In this document: positions 10,701 to 18,392 of the stretch, piece by piece
Layout: the number at the start of each line of letters is the position of its first letter
Position numbering within the stretch: the stretch's first letter is position 1
Source of the DNA: Flavobacterium psychrophilum
GTDB lineage: Bacteria; Bacteroidota; Bacteroidia; Flavobacteriales; Flavobacteriaceae
NCBI GenBank assembly: GCA_945872245.1
Contig: CAMBZB010000013.1
Coordinates: 1 to 63,059, forward strand
Reading direction: 5' to 3'
Length of the DNA stretch: 63,059 nucleotides
Program-made: the position numbers and the translations under genes
Notes under the pieces: model-generated
Seen by the model: the letters and a program-made list of their open reading frames with translations, nothing else
The model's database searches: none
Told to the model about the DNA's origin: nothing

Positions 10701-10870
10701 GCAGCTGATAAAGATGCTCCTGAAATACTTGTTTGCGAAGGCGTCGTTATAGCACTAACGGATGTATTGGTATTGAAATTCCAATAATGTAATAAGGTCT
10801 GTCCTTCTGAAAAGGAGCAAAACAACAACATTATAAATAACATTGTTTGTTTAATGTTTAGTTTTTTCAT
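4745..10870 (-). CDS. Giant multidomain T9SS-secreted surface protein
   Basis: A 2041-residue exported protein. An N-terminal signal peptide ends near SFSEGQ. In order I read: a jelly-roll-like start (residues 25-205); an Ig-like Big_5-type domain (about 206-320); a Calx-beta domain ending TQTITISDND (325-430); a beta-propeller-like segment resembling SdiA-regulated or phytase-esterase-like domains (440-723), with DTEGLTYIGNGQFVMSEE; a cadherin-like segment starting NQAPTAIALTNT; and two lamin-tail domains (from about 837 and 1013), each with ADWFEVTN and GWKVDD. Then come Ig/PKD-like repeats, including two 45-residue copies of YTWNGxTYTTSGLYTG, and a type A sorting domain (from about 1968, YPNPSTEGFRV to LRVIKR). 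It probably ends up outside the outer membrane. No catalytic motif was recognised. It stands alone, with its own terminator. Confidence 0.85.
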   Translation of the reverse strand: MKKLNIKQTMLFIMLLFCSFSEGQTLLHYWNFNTNTSVSAITTPSQTSISGASLSAAISGTSAINFTGGTGQNFSVLNLNTQNSDASGTHLRFDNPIGSSLVFALPTTGYENAIMKFATRRSGSGAGTQVWSYSTDGTTYTFFANVTPNDADPVLATLDFSSISAADNNPNFKLKVEFQQGGGGTAGNNRFDNFTAEGTLLSGSDITTPTVTFLPLNGASNVIASINPTISFNESVRLLNNDAITNTNIDSVVEVRLNDASGTLVPFDATFASNKITIVPTTALSASQTYYIALLANTIEDLGDNAITTLQTTTFTTAKPTVTLSVSSNSGTEVGTTLITITATADVAVNGDQTLNLGVTGTNITAGDYSLSNTVITLLSGQTSGSVTFTVVNDVLVEGSEIASLSISNPSAGIAVGSTNTQTITISDNDTALNIDLSTYVRVGRYDLPEPTRTAAPTNNLLCQEASAVTYNWDTDTLFITADGSTSITQVSKTGQLIDTMTMAQGSSPQGTDFYDTEGLTYIGNGQFVMSEERDRQLVKFTYAAGTTLSRANSQTVKIGTFVPNTGTEGLSYDPLTGGYIVLKEITPIGIFQTDVDFNAGTATNGSATTENSTNLFDPALLGFSDVADVFALSNIPALNGQSLYNNLLVLGQENAKVVNIDRSGVIVNSLTIVSDAGNPLDVASQQHEGLTMDREGNLYIVSENGGGTIDYPQLWVYAPSTVPNQAPTAIALTNTTTAILENSNTTAAIKVADITVTDDGLGINTLTLSGADANSFQITGSSLYIKPGTVIDFETKTSYNVTINVDDATIGNTPDASVNYVLDVTDVLVETTPIVSVSITEAASWSSSTTTVAADWFEVTNNGNAALDISGWKVDDSSNSFTAALALTGITSIAAGESVIFLETSATNAATIIANFKTTWFGSNVPAGLQVGSYTGTGIGLGTGGDAVNLFDSSGVVKANISFGAAATNYTFNNAASLNNSVVTTLSQVGVNDAFAAANDTVQIGSPGTVGRLFISEVAPWSSGNSPVGADWFEVTNTKAVAVDITGWKVDDNSQSPAAAVALNGITSINPGESVIFMETSDLAGKTTAFLNNWFGSNPSSDLRIGNYTGTGIGFGTGGDQVNLYNGVTSTPVTSVLFGASPTVAPFTTFDNSIGQNSLVTPISQFSAVGAKGAFIAANSITEIGSPGTIVTASCPTITATATPASSSVCVGATTTASVTATGGTTPYTVTGSSLTVGAGTYNYTITDAKGCTATTSVTINGTAVSENVTNITVCDTYTWNGTTYTTSGLYTGITTNCVTEKLNLTITPSSINTTEISACDSYTWNGITYTTSGLYTGTTTNCVTEKLNLTIVPSPKAGTSGTLNVTTGTVPTNAQLFAALTGADAGGTWTNSGLVYTYTVAAIAPCTVAATATVTVSESIPTALSFCKGATVADAVLDSSLKFYKTSAATAPVLSSTTALTSGTYYATQTVGTTVSQKTPVTITVNALPVTPLTLTSLDAKKICKYIDSDTPVLFSATPTGAYSYIWTTTISDIEESDITNDGDSAFISFKNVSKTPGAIGSVKVQIQDANGCISLPRALALTTAVPTAPTSLVMTSANSTPHFKGIITPAVEEPATPAVYGLVGLNSLVKITKVGPYMGTETVFTLTAAESPTAASYAWTLPEGVNPIGDVTGNVIDVTFDGAELKTIGALPIVVQAVGGCGSSTARTLTLARAVPSAPTKLVLTDEAIALTSTVTTKVVTKVGPYTGKSTPLTLTATPFTTQGGTATSYAWILPAGVNCETSNNPTTVKVKSTVNTGTELEPIYLIEDVAAIATASSTITINFDDVLPGVTSLPIKVFAVNGAGNSIARPLALTAAVPATPAIVGSGGNGTATQFGSCSTKTYTATLIPGATYNWTAPGGTITQTGNVIVVNYSATSVPLLGTSTVTCSATNGTGTSGIKSLNVKRIACTSTRLAPEAATTEKFSAVAYPNPSTEGFRVKSSNGKSFGVQVYDMLGRSIEQRQISSDAQIGSNYAKGVYNVIVNQGANVKTLRVIKR
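6816..7055 (-). repeat. 135-bp direct repeat inside the giant secreted protein gene
   Basis: The sequence gtcaagttyaatttctcagt starts at 6816 and again at 6951. The copies run in step for over 100 bp with few changes and encode two 45-residue repeats (CDxYTWNGxTYTTSGLYTG to NCVTEKLNLTI). High nucleotide identity points to a recent duplication or gene conversion. Confidence 0.85.
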
Positions 10871-11178
10871 ATTTAGTTTTTATTGTGAGTCGCAAAACTA
10901 AACTCTCCTTTAGATTATGGTCGTAACAAAAAGTTATTAAAATATTAAATATAAATACATTAAACCTTCATTTTTTTGAGGTTCAATAACATCACTATAA
11001 CATTAAGGATATATTAAATTATATTTCAATAACATTTTCTTCATATTGTTTTGAATGTAAAAAAAAATTACCCAATTAAAAGGATAATAAATATTTGAAC
11101 AGAGTAGTATATCCAGAGGCTTGTAAGGAATTTTTCGCTAATTTTAATTCTTCCGAAAAAGTATTTTTTTTGGTTTAA
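10871..11178. other. 308-bp A/T-rich gap with a probable promoter for the giant protein gene
   Basis: On the minus strand TAGTTTTG (10900-10893) matches the -7 box TAnnTTTG and lies 22 nt before the ATG at 10870. No convincing -33 TTG is at the usual distance. The rest is A/T-rich; no gene, repeat or clear hairpin was seen. Confidence 0.4.
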
Positions 11179-11958
11179 TTAAATCCGAATCACAAAATGC
11201 TCTTTTTCTTGTTCTTTTCTAAAAAAAACCAATCCCCATTGAAAAGTATCAATGGTAACGGAAACTTTCGGATGGATTTTGATTATTTCCCAGGATTCTT
11301 CCATGTCTTTTGACCAATGGATATCATCAAAAATCCAAATTGTTTCATTGGTAATTGTTGGTAATAAAATTTCGAAATAATCCAAGGTCGCTTTTTTGGA
11401 ATGGTTGCCGTCGAAATATATTAGATTGCAGATTTCAGATTTCAGATTGCAGACTTGCAGATAATTATTGAATTCTGCCACAACAGATTCTACATTATTG
11501 ATATTAAATTTTTGCAATTGATTCTGAGCTATTTTTGCGGTTTCCGTACAACCTTCCAATGTTGTTATTTTTGCCTTTGGATCTCCGGATGCTAGGGCAG
11601 AAGTGGCCAATCCCAATGAAGTTCCAATTTCCAAAACACTTTCTGGCTGAAAATAATTTGTAATTCGGAACAGTAATTCAGCGCGTTTTTGGGTGATTCC
11701 AGCGGTTTTAGCAATCTTTGAGATTTGTCTTGAATTGGATTTGAAAACTTTTGAACCAGCTCCAAAATCAGTTACTTCAATTGTGTTTTTGTTTTCTAAA
11801 AGTGAATTTCGATAATTTTTTAGAACTTGATATTCGGGTTTCAATTTTCGGTCATAAAAACATTTGGTTACCAAATGAAACACAAAAGGCGAATGCACGG
11901 CGTGTTCGTTTTTGGAGTTCCAGAGAAATTTGAGATAGGCTTTTATTTGGAATAACAT
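11179..11958 (-). CDS. Class I SAM-dependent methyltransferase (O-methyltransferase-like)
   Basis: I start this 259-residue protein at ATG 11958 (MLFQIKAYLKFLWNSKNEHA); a longer frame reaches 12012 but adds residues encoded by a repeat-like leader. SAM-binding motif I is VLEIGTSLGLATSALAS, followed by ITTLEGC as the acidic loop after strand 2 and LIYFDGNHSKKATLDYF, as in class I O-methyltransferases. The N-terminal AVHSPFVFHLVTKCFYDRK is a conserved signature I associate with Bacteroidota homologues. The substrate is unknown. A CAGATTT tract encodes about 12 residues (YLQVCNLKSEICN) just before the LIYFDGNH strand, where length variation would be tolerated. The start choice is moderately sure. 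Confidence 0.82.
   Translation of the reverse strand: MLFQIKAYLKFLWNSKNEHAVHSPFVFHLVTKCFYDRKLKPEYQVLKNYRNSLLENKNTIEVTDFGAGSKVFKSNSRQISKIAKTAGITQKRAELLFRITNYFQPESVLEIGTSLGLATSALASGDPKAKITTLEGCTETAKIAQNQLQKFNINNVESVVAEFNNYLQVCNLKSEICNLIYFDGNHSKKATLDYFEILLPTITNETIWIFDDIHWSKDMEESWEIIKIHPKVSVTIDTFQWGLVFFRKEQEKEHFVIRI
11421..11465. repeat. CAGATTT tandem tract inside the methyltransferase gene
   Basis: Degenerate units (ttagattgcagatttcagat, then ttcagattgcagacttgcag) lie within coding sequence and are read in frame on the minus strand. This is the same unit as in the non-coding pair at 3123-3240. Confidence 0.75.
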
Positions 11959-12085
11959 AAAAAGTTTCAAATTAGGAGTGCGAAGATAATAAGATAATAG
12001 TGCAATGTCCAATGTCTTAAAGTCAAAAGTTACAAGATTCGCAAATTTTAGAGTGTTTTGCTAGGACTAGACAATTTAAGAAATA

Positions 12086-12112
12086 AAAAAACCACAACTA
12101 GTTGTGGTTTTT
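12086..12112 (-). terminator. Palindromic terminator between the small secreted protein and methyltransferase genes
   Basis: The perfect palindrome AAAACCACAACTAGTTGTGGTTTT has A/T runs on both sides. It lies 70 bp after the stop of the 12183-12590 gene and could stop transcription in either direction. Confidence 0.7.
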
Positions 12113-12182
12113 ATGGGGTAACACCTTCTTACAAAATCCGAATTTTTTTGGTTTTGTCAGAACATGATGTCTATTGGGTGCG

Positions 12183-12590
12183 TTAATTGGATTGTTCTTG
12201 GTATTCCATGGTGTAATCTTGAGAGTGAACTCTAAATATTCCATTGTCAAACAATTGCATAATTACTTTATTTCCGTCTTCTGAATTGGTTGTGATGTAT
12301 CTGTATTTAAGACCGTCTTTTGAAACGCCTTCTTTGATAGTTCCTGTTTTATAATATCTTTCTGCAGTTTCGGAAGAGTCAAAATAAAATACGATATCTC
12401 CTTTGTCATTGCCGCTAAAGATCACTTTTAGGTTTATTTCTTCTAATTTTCCGATTTCATTATTTATTCGATCTTTTTTTAAGACATGATCGTAATGTTT
12501 TACAAATGTCTGAGCATTCATTGATGTTCCAATAGAGAAAATAAGTAAGGCAAATGATTTAAGTAAGAAAATTTTAGTAGATTTTTTCAT
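12183..12590 (-). CDS. Small exported protein of unknown function
   Basis: A 135-residue protein with a clear signal peptide (MKKSTKIFLLKSFALLIFSI, cut near MNAQT). The mature part is polar and beta-rich, with KVIFSGNDKGDIVFYFDSSE and KVIMQLFDNGIFRVHSQDY. I do not recognise a family. It is probably periplasmic. It lies alone between a terminator and the YeiH-type transporter gene on the same strand, with about 170 bp of A/T-rich sequence upstream. Confidence 0.7.
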   Translation of the reverse strand: MKKSTKIFLLKSFALLIFSIGTSMNAQTFVKHYDHVLKKDRINNEIGKLEEINLKVIFSGNDKGDIVFYFDSSETAERYYKTGTIKEGVSKDGLKYRYITTNSEDGNKVIMQLFDNGIFRVHSQDYTMEYQEQSN

Positions 12591-12759
12591 GGTTTATGTG
12601 TAATGTTTGTAGTTTAGGTAAAATAACTTCCTATTTTGGAATCTTGTAAATAGTCTTTTATAATTTGGTTCAAATATAAATATTTGTTTTGATTTAGCAT
12701 GAGTTTCCTATAAAAAGGATTGTATTATCCGTTTTTTAAATCAATTAGCATTTGGTTTG

Positions 12760-13746
12760 TTATCGTGCTAAATGCATCACCATCCATAATGCTACCATTG
12801 AAATGAGGAGCCAAAGTACGACACCTTGCAATAATGGTTTTATGCCAACAGATTGTAATACTTTTTTTGATAGTCCGCAGCCAATTAAAAAAAGGGTCAC
12901 CGTGAGTCCTGCTTTGGCAATTGCCACCAAATAACTACTGTATTCTTGTACCAAAGGAATATAAGTATTGGCCATCATGGCAAGTACAAACAGTCCTATG
13001 AAGTAGGGTATTTTTAGTTTACTGTTTTTGTTTTTAAACAATATCATTGATAAAAAGACCACGGGAATAATCCATAAAGCTCTTGCCAATTTTACAGTTG
13101 TCGCAATTTCTAATGCTTCGGTACCGTATTTACTTGCTGCCCCAACTACGGAACTAGTGTCGTGTATGGCAATTGAACACCATAAGCCAAACTGATTTTG
13201 AGAAAGGTCTAATTGATGTCCAATTAAAGGAAATAAAACCAACGCAATGGAATTTAAAATAAAAATGGTGCCTAATGCAACTGAAATCTGTTTTTCCTCC
13301 GCTTTTATTACTGGCGAAATGGCCGCTATGGCACTGCCTCCACAAATAGCCGTTCCCGCTGAAATCAGATAGGATGTTTTCTTTTCTATTTTCAGTAGCT
13401 TGCCCATAAAAAAACCAATAACCAATGTTCCGATAATTGAAATTACGACAAATAGAATGCCTTCTTTTCCAGCTTTCATCGCATTATTGACATTCATTCC
13501 AAATCCGAGGCCCACTACCGAAATCTGCAATAAAAGGTGTGTGGCTTTATGGTTGAGGTGCAAATAGGGATGTCCAACAAATTGGGCAATTATCAGGCCC
13601 ATAAAAAGTGCTATGGGCGGTGTTATAAGTGGCGACAAACAAAATACAAATGCCAATAAAAAAATCACTTCCCTCGTAGTTATTGTTCTGTCTAAAATTT
13701 TGTCTTTAGATTGTTTTGGGTTTGTGCCTGATTTTAATTTCTGCAT
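12760..13746 (-). CDS. YeiH/UPF0324 family putative sulfate exporter
   Basis: A 328-residue inner-membrane protein with about ten hydrophobic segments. Family signatures are VGLGFGMNVNNAMKAGKEG, the re-entrant-like AGTAICGGSAIAAISPVIKA, the IHDTSSVVGAASKYG loop and the C-terminal FLIGCGLSKKVLQSVGIKPL. The family is annotated as a putative sulfate exporter on thin evidence, so the substrate is open. A hydrophilic N-terminal tail of about 20 residues precedes the first membrane helix. No sulfur-metabolism gene is adjacent. Confidence 0.92.
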   Translation of the reverse strand: MQKLKSGTNPKQSKDKILDRTITTREVIFLLAFVFCLSPLITPPIALFMGLIIAQFVGHPYLHLNHKATHLLLQISVVGLGFGMNVNNAMKAGKEGILFVVISIIGTLVIGFFMGKLLKIEKKTSYLISAGTAICGGSAIAAISPVIKAEEKQISVALGTIFILNSIALVLFPLIGHQLDLSQNQFGLWCSIAIHDTSSVVGAASKYGTEALEIATTVKLARALWIIPVVFLSMILFKNKNSKLKIPYFIGLFVLAMMANTYIPLVQEYSSYLVAIAKAGLTVTLFLIGCGLSKKVLQSVGIKPLLQGVVLWLLISMVALWMVMHLAR

Positions 13747-13811
13747 TATTTTTTGTTGCTATATTTCCTTAAGTATATGACTTTGATAATTGACCGATTT
13801 CAGGTAATTCA

Positions 13812-15458
13812 TTACTTACGACCTACTTCCTTAGCCCAGTTACCCCTGAATATTATTTTTTGGTCGTGTATTCTAAAGATAAACTTACCATATTGAACCG
13901 AAACACCCGCTGATGCGTTTACAACCCAGGTATTGTCAGGTATAGTAAAGAAATTTTCGGATGTAATTGTCTTTTTATCCAACTGCTCTTTAATTGAAAC
14001 AGTTCCTTGTGGACCAACTTCCCATCCAAGGTGGGTATTGTAGCTTACCTTTAAATCACCCATTAATTTGAATTTTTCATTGGTTTCTATTTTAGTTTTT
14101 ATGCTGGCTATTTTGCCTTCATTTAAATCTTGTCCTGGAGTTACCTCGATGGTCAATTTTGGCAATTCGAAATCCGTTTTTGATGCTAGAATATTAATGG
14201 ATTCGTTTTTAATAATTTTATTTTGGTTATCATAAAATTCGAAGGCCAGTTCCATATCTTCTAATCCAGCTGGGTTAATTGTTAGTTGGTCGGCAAAATA
14301 GCCCTCACTGCTGATGTTTTTTGAATAGATTATTTTATCATGAAATTTCACCACCACTTTTTTAACTTCCTTGTCATTATACAGTTCTAAAGGTATCGTG
14401 GTGCCGGTATGCATTGAAATGTTTTTTGGGCTAATAATAAGTCCTTTCATGTAATCGCGCATGGCAAACCAAACGGGGCGCGGTGAACCGTATTTATCAT
14501 TAAAATCGCTGTATCCCCAGAAACCAAACCATTCTTCTGGTTGGTCTAAAGCATGACTATTTTTATCGCCGCCCTTCCACCAGCCGTCGGCATAATAAAA
14601 TGGGCACATCCCTACAGCGCCTGCATCAATAAGGTCACGGTAATTTGCAATAAGCCCATCGCTTTGTTGTTTTAGAGTATTGCCACCATAACGTCCGTAT
14701 CCTTTATGCGAAATCGAGTAGCCAAATTCAGTGGTTATGAAGGGTTTGTTGAGTCCGTTCAGGTCATTCAACCCTTTGATGTAATCTTTAAAACCCATGG
14801 TGGCAGACTGGGCTTCATTATGATCGTAACAATTGTATGCATATACATCAAAAAAACTTTCATCCATGTAATCACTAATCATTGCATTTGCCGAAAGTGT
14901 TACCGGAATTCCCGGATGTCCTTTGTGAATATTTTCGATTAGAGTTTTCATTAGGTCTACAAATGCCATTCCAGAAACTTGATGAATATGTTCTGTCTGA
15001 GGTTCATTGATAACTAGATAGGTAATTATGCAATCGTATTTTTTGGCATAAGCCGTAACCTTTTTTACTTTTTCAATACATTCCTTTACGAATGCAGGGT
15101 CGCCATAATTTTTTTCAGGATTAACATCTATTCCCATAATCAGTTTCAGCCCCGATTGCTGCACCAGTTTTAATTGATCCTCAGAAAATTGGCTCCAGGT
15201 TCTAATAGTGTTGTATCCGCCTTCTTTGATTACTTTCAAATCGAATTTCAATAAATCAAGATTGTCATTCTGTTTTCCTTCATAAGGATGCTGTCCCGGA
15301 CGGGCACCAATTTCATACCCGATGGCTTTGATGAAAAACTTATGTCCGTTAAGGTAATACCAATTGTCCTTTAGTTCAATTTTAGATTTTGACTGGGAAC
15401 ATACGGAAAATATAGAAGAAAGCAGTAGTATACTTATTAGCGTTAATTTGTTTTTCAT
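13812..15458 (-). CDS. Exported clan GH-A-like glycoside hydrolase
   Basis: A 548-residue protein with an N-terminal signal (MKNKLTLISILLLSSIFSVC); the Cys could be a lipid attachment site, though the -1 Val is unusual for a lipobox. The central TIM barrel has IKEGGYNTIRTWSQFSEDQL, the probable acid/base in YLVINEPQ and the probable nucleophile in ITTEFGYS, the Glu pair expected in clan GH-A enzymes such as GH2. A beta-sandwich-like C-terminal region follows (from about residue 340). It would hydrolyse or transfer glycosides in the periplasm or at the cell surface; the exact family and substrate cannot be told. There is no SusC/SusD pair nearby, so it is not part of a polysaccharide utilisation locus here. 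Confidence 0.78.
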   Translation of the reverse strand: MKNKLTLISILLLSSIFSVCSQSKSKIELKDNWYYLNGHKFFIKAIGYEIGARPGQHPYEGKQNDNLDLLKFDLKVIKEGGYNTIRTWSQFSEDQLKLVQQSGLKLIMGIDVNPEKNYGDPAFVKECIEKVKKVTAYAKKYDCIITYLVINEPQTEHIHQVSGMAFVDLMKTLIENIHKGHPGIPVTLSANAMISDYMDESFFDVYAYNCYDHNEAQSATMGFKDYIKGLNDLNGLNKPFITTEFGYSISHKGYGRYGGNTLKQQSDGLIANYRDLIDAGAVGMCPFYYADGWWKGGDKNSHALDQPEEWFGFWGYSDFNDKYGSPRPVWFAMRDYMKGLIISPKNISMHTGTTIPLELYNDKEVKKVVVKFHDKIIYSKNISSEGYFADQLTINPAGLEDMELAFEFYDNQNKIIKNESINILASKTDFELPKLTIEVTPGQDLNEGKIASIKTKIETNEKFKLMGDLKVSYNTHLGWEVGPQGTVSIKEQLDKKTITSENFFTIPDNTWVVNASAGVSVQYGKFIFRIHDQKIIFRGNWAKEVGRK

Positions 15459-15738
15459 GATTTATGGTTATAGGTTAGTATAGAGAATCTTAGTCACGGA
15501 TAAAATATTGGTAGCTAAATTAAACTATTATTCAGATTAGCCAAAAGATCCCAAATAAAAATCCAAAACAGAGTTTGTGGACGTTATGGCTCCTTAAAGT
15601 CATATACTTTGTGTTTTAGGGAATTTTATAGCGGCTATTAAAAAACATATATTACTGATAATCAGTTATTTTTATTACATGAAAAATTTTAAGTATCTTT
15701 AAATAAAGAAATTTTACAACAATTTAATACGTTTAATC

Positions 15739-16278
15739 ATGAAAAAATTAAATATTATTTGGGTAATGGTGATGGCTTGTGTAATCAATATAACGCCTCT
15801 ATTCGGACAATCTAGCTCTAAAAAGAATAAAATTATTGCTGATAGTAATGCAGTAAAGGCGGAGTTTATCGAAAAGGATGCTCTCATGAAAGGGCTTTTT
15901 GAAAAAGCGTATGGATATGTCATCTTTCCAAATGTTGGTAAGGGGGGATTTGGTATAGGGGCGGCGGCAGGCAATGGGGCTGTCTATGAACATAATAAGT
16001 TGATAGGTTTGGCTAAGTTGTCACAACTGAGTATTGGATTCCAAGCTGGTGCACAAGTATATCGGGAGGTGATTTTTTTTGAGTCCAAAAAGGTAATGGA
16101 ACGGTTTAAAGACAGCCGATTCGAATTTTCTGCCCAGGTCTCGGCAGTGGCCGCTACAGAAGGCGCCTCGGCGAATGTAAAGTATACGAATGGCGTTATG
16201 GTGTTCACCATGCAGAAGGGTGGGCTCATGTATGAGGCTTCGATTGGTGGACAAAAATTCAAGTTTAATAAATTGTAG
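15739..16278 (+). CDS. Exported SYLF (Ysc84-like) lipid-binding domain protein
   Basis: A 179-residue protein. The signal peptide MKKLNIIWVMVMACVINITP is followed by FGQSS. The mature part is one SYLF domain: GLFEKAYGYVIFPNVGKGGF, GIGAAAGNGAVYEHNKLIGL, LSQLSIGFQAGAQVYREVIF, and a C-terminal ANVKYTNGVMVFTMQKGGLM. In eukaryotes the SYLF domain binds phosphoinositides; in bacteria the role is unclear and probably concerns the envelope. A TAnnTTTA-like box (tatcttta) lies about 45 nt upstream. A strong palindrome follows the gene. Confidence 0.88.
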   Translation: MKKLNIIWVMVMACVINITPLFGQSSSKKNKIIADSNAVKAEFIEKDALMKGLFEKAYGYVIFPNVGKGGFGIGAAAGNGAVYEHNKLIGLAKLSQLSIGFQAGAQVYREVIFFESKKVMERFKDSRFEFSAQVSAVAATEGASANVKYTNGVMVFTMQKGGLMYEASIGGQKFKFNKL

Positions 16279-16305
16279 TGTTTTTTTGCTCTTTATTTAT
16301 GCAAA

Positions 16306-16334
16306 GACCCGACAGATTTTAAACCTGTCGGGTC
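16306..16334. repeat. GACCCGACAG palindrome (terminator-like)
   Basis: GACCCGACAG (16306-16315) pairs perfectly with CTGTCGGGTC (16325-16334) across a TTTTAAA-type loop. It lies just after the SYLF gene and may terminate it, though no clean T run follows. A related palindrome with the same TTTTAAAA-ACCTGT core is at 40698-40725, so this looks like a dispersed palindromic element rather than only a terminator. Confidence 0.65.
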
Positions 16335-16514
16335 CTACAATTCTTCGATTTTTTGTTATAACTTATCTTTTTAGCTCTTATTTGTAGGCGCAGAATTAAA
16401 TTCTTCGTTGGCGGTTATTGGTATTTCAAGGGATATGGATTTTCCTTTGTAATTTCAAAACGACAAGTAGATACTTGATCTTTATGTGATTGCTTAGTCT
16501 CTCGCAATATTGGT

Positions 16515-18377
16515 TTAACCTTCAATCTTTGCACTCAGTTCAAACCATCGCTCCTCTTTCTCCTCAATTTTAGTGATGATGTTTTCCAATTCTTTGGCTT
16601 TAGCCATCACCTCATTTTCAGCTACTTTACCATCAGAAAATAATTGTTCGATTTTAGCTTTGTCAATCTCTAAATCCTTGATTTCTCTCTCGATTTTTTG
16701 AAATTCTTTTTGCTCGTTGAACGTTAAATTTCCGGAGGGATTGTTTTGTTTCCAATTTGGTTTTTCGGTATTTAAATTTTCCAACTGTTTAGGCTCAATA
16801 GAATCTTCATAAGCACGAAAATCAGAGTAATTACCAGGAAAATTTTCTATTATGCCTTGACCTCTAAAAACAAATAAATTATCGACAATTTTATCCATAA
16901 AATACCTATCATGAGAAACGACCAACAAACAACCCGGGTAATCCAGAAGGAAACTTTCTAAAACATTCAAGGTCACGATATCCAAGTCATTCGTGGGTTC
17001 ATCCAAAATCAAAAAATTAGGGTTTTGGATTAAAACGGTACATAGATACAAACGTTTCAACTCGCCACCGCTCAGTTTCTCTACAAAATCGTGTTGTTTT
17101 TTTCGGTCAAAAAGAAAACGCTCTAATAATTGACCTGCCGAAATAATTTTCCCTTTCGTGAGCGGAATGTATTCGCCATATTCCTTGATGATATCAATTA
17201 CTTTTTGTCCCGGTTTTGGGTTGATGCCGCTTTGGGTATAATAGCCCACTTTAATGGTGTCTCCCTTAATCACTTTTCCGCTGTCTAAAGCTATGGTTCC
17301 GGTAATCAAGTTTAAAAAAGTAGATTTCCCGGTTCCGTTTTTTCCAATGATTCCCACGCGTTCACCCCGTTGAAAATCGAAGCTGAAATTATCCAAAATG
17401 ACATGGTCTTTGAATTTTTTGGAGACTTTGTGAAGCTCGATAATCTTGCTTCCCATTCGCTCCATATTGATTTCGAGTTCTACAGCGTTTTCCCGTCGGC
17501 GGCTTTGGGCTTTCTCCTTAATTATGTAGAAATCATCCTGACGTGATTTGCTTTTGCAGGTTCTGGCTTTGGGTTGGCGACGCATCCATTCCAGTTCTTT
17601 GACAAACAAGTTTTGGGCTTTGTCTACACTCGAATTTTCGGAAGCAATGCGCTCCTCTTTTTTCTCTAAATAATAGGAGTAATTGCCTTTGTATTGGTAT
17701 ATTTTTCCGTTGTCAAGTTCAATTATTTCGTTACAAACTCGCTCCAAAAAAAAACGGTCGTGTGTAACCATAAACAGGGTGATATTCTCTTTGGCAAAAT
17801 AACTTTCTAGCCATTCAATCATCTCCAAGTCTAGATGATTCGTGGGTTCATCCAGAATCAACAAGTCGGGACGATTGATCAAAATAATGGCGAGAGACAA
17901 CCGCTTTTTCTGTCCGCCCGATAGGTTTTTTACTTTCAATTTAAAGTCTTCCAACTTCAATTTGAACAAAATTTGCTTGTATTGGGTTTCAAAATCCCAG
18001 GCATTGTGTTGGTCCATTCCGTCGAAAGCTTTTTGGTATGCTTCTTCATCTTCAGGATTTTCCAATGCTTTTTCGTAGGCTTCAATCACCTTCAAACTCT
18101 CGTTATCTGAGGCGAAAATACTTTCCTCAATAGTTAACTCGTCTTGTAATTTATTGTCTTGTGACAAAAAAGCCATTCGAATACTTTTTCGAAGCACTAC
18201 TTGCCCAGTATCAGGCTCGTCAAAACCGTTAATGATGTTCATTATGGTAGTTTTTCCAGAACCATTTTTGGCTATGAAAGCAATTTTTTGGTCTTTATTA
18301 ATCCCGAAAGAAATGTTTTCAAAAAGGCTACGCTCTCCAAAAGATTTCGAAATATTTTCAACTGATAAGTAATTCAC
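16515..18377 (-). CDS. ABC-F family ribosome-associated ATPase (Uup-like)
   Basis: A 620-residue protein with two fused nucleotide-binding domains and no membrane segment, as in ABC-F proteins that act on ribosomes or DNA structures. I start it at GTG 18377 (VNYLSVENISKSFGERS); the frame can be extended to 18518, but that would overlap the divergent gene, and a promoter lies in between. Domain 1 has Walker A AKNGSGKTT and signature LSGGQKKRLSLA; domain 2 has GKNGTGKSTFLN and LSGGELKRLYLC, with DEPTNHLDL and DEPTNDLDI Walker B/D-loops. The linker contains WMRRQPKARTCKSKSRQDDF. The C-terminal coiled coil (FQKIEREIKDLEIDKAKIEQ) is Uup-like. Confidence 0.93.
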   Translation of the reverse strand: MNYLSVENISKSFGERSLFENISFGINKDQKIAFIAKNGSGKTTIMNIINGFDEPDTGQVVLRKSIRMAFLSQDNKLQDELTIEESIFASDNESLKVIEAYEKALENPEDEEAYQKAFDGMDQHNAWDFETQYKQILFKLKLEDFKLKVKNLSGGQKKRLSLAIILINRPDLLILDEPTNHLDLEMIEWLESYFAKENITLFMVTHDRFFLERVCNEIIELDNGKIYQYKGNYSYYLEKKEERIASENSSVDKAQNLFVKELEWMRRQPKARTCKSKSRQDDFYIIKEKAQSRRRENAVELEINMERMGSKIIELHKVSKKFKDHVILDNFSFDFQRGERVGIIGKNGTGKSTFLNLITGTIALDSGKVIKGDTIKVGYYTQSGINPKPGQKVIDIIKEYGEYIPLTKGKIISAGQLLERFLFDRKKQHDFVEKLSGGELKRLYLCTVLIQNPNFLILDEPTNDLDIVTLNVLESFLLDYPGCLLVVSHDRYFMDKIVDNLFVFRGQGIIENFPGNYSDFRAYEDSIEPKQLENLNTEKPNWKQNNPSGNLTFNEQKEFQKIEREIKDLEIDKAKIEQLFSDGKVAENEVMAKAKELENIITKIEEKEERWFELSAKIEG

Positions 18378-18392
18378 AAGTGTAATTTTTTG

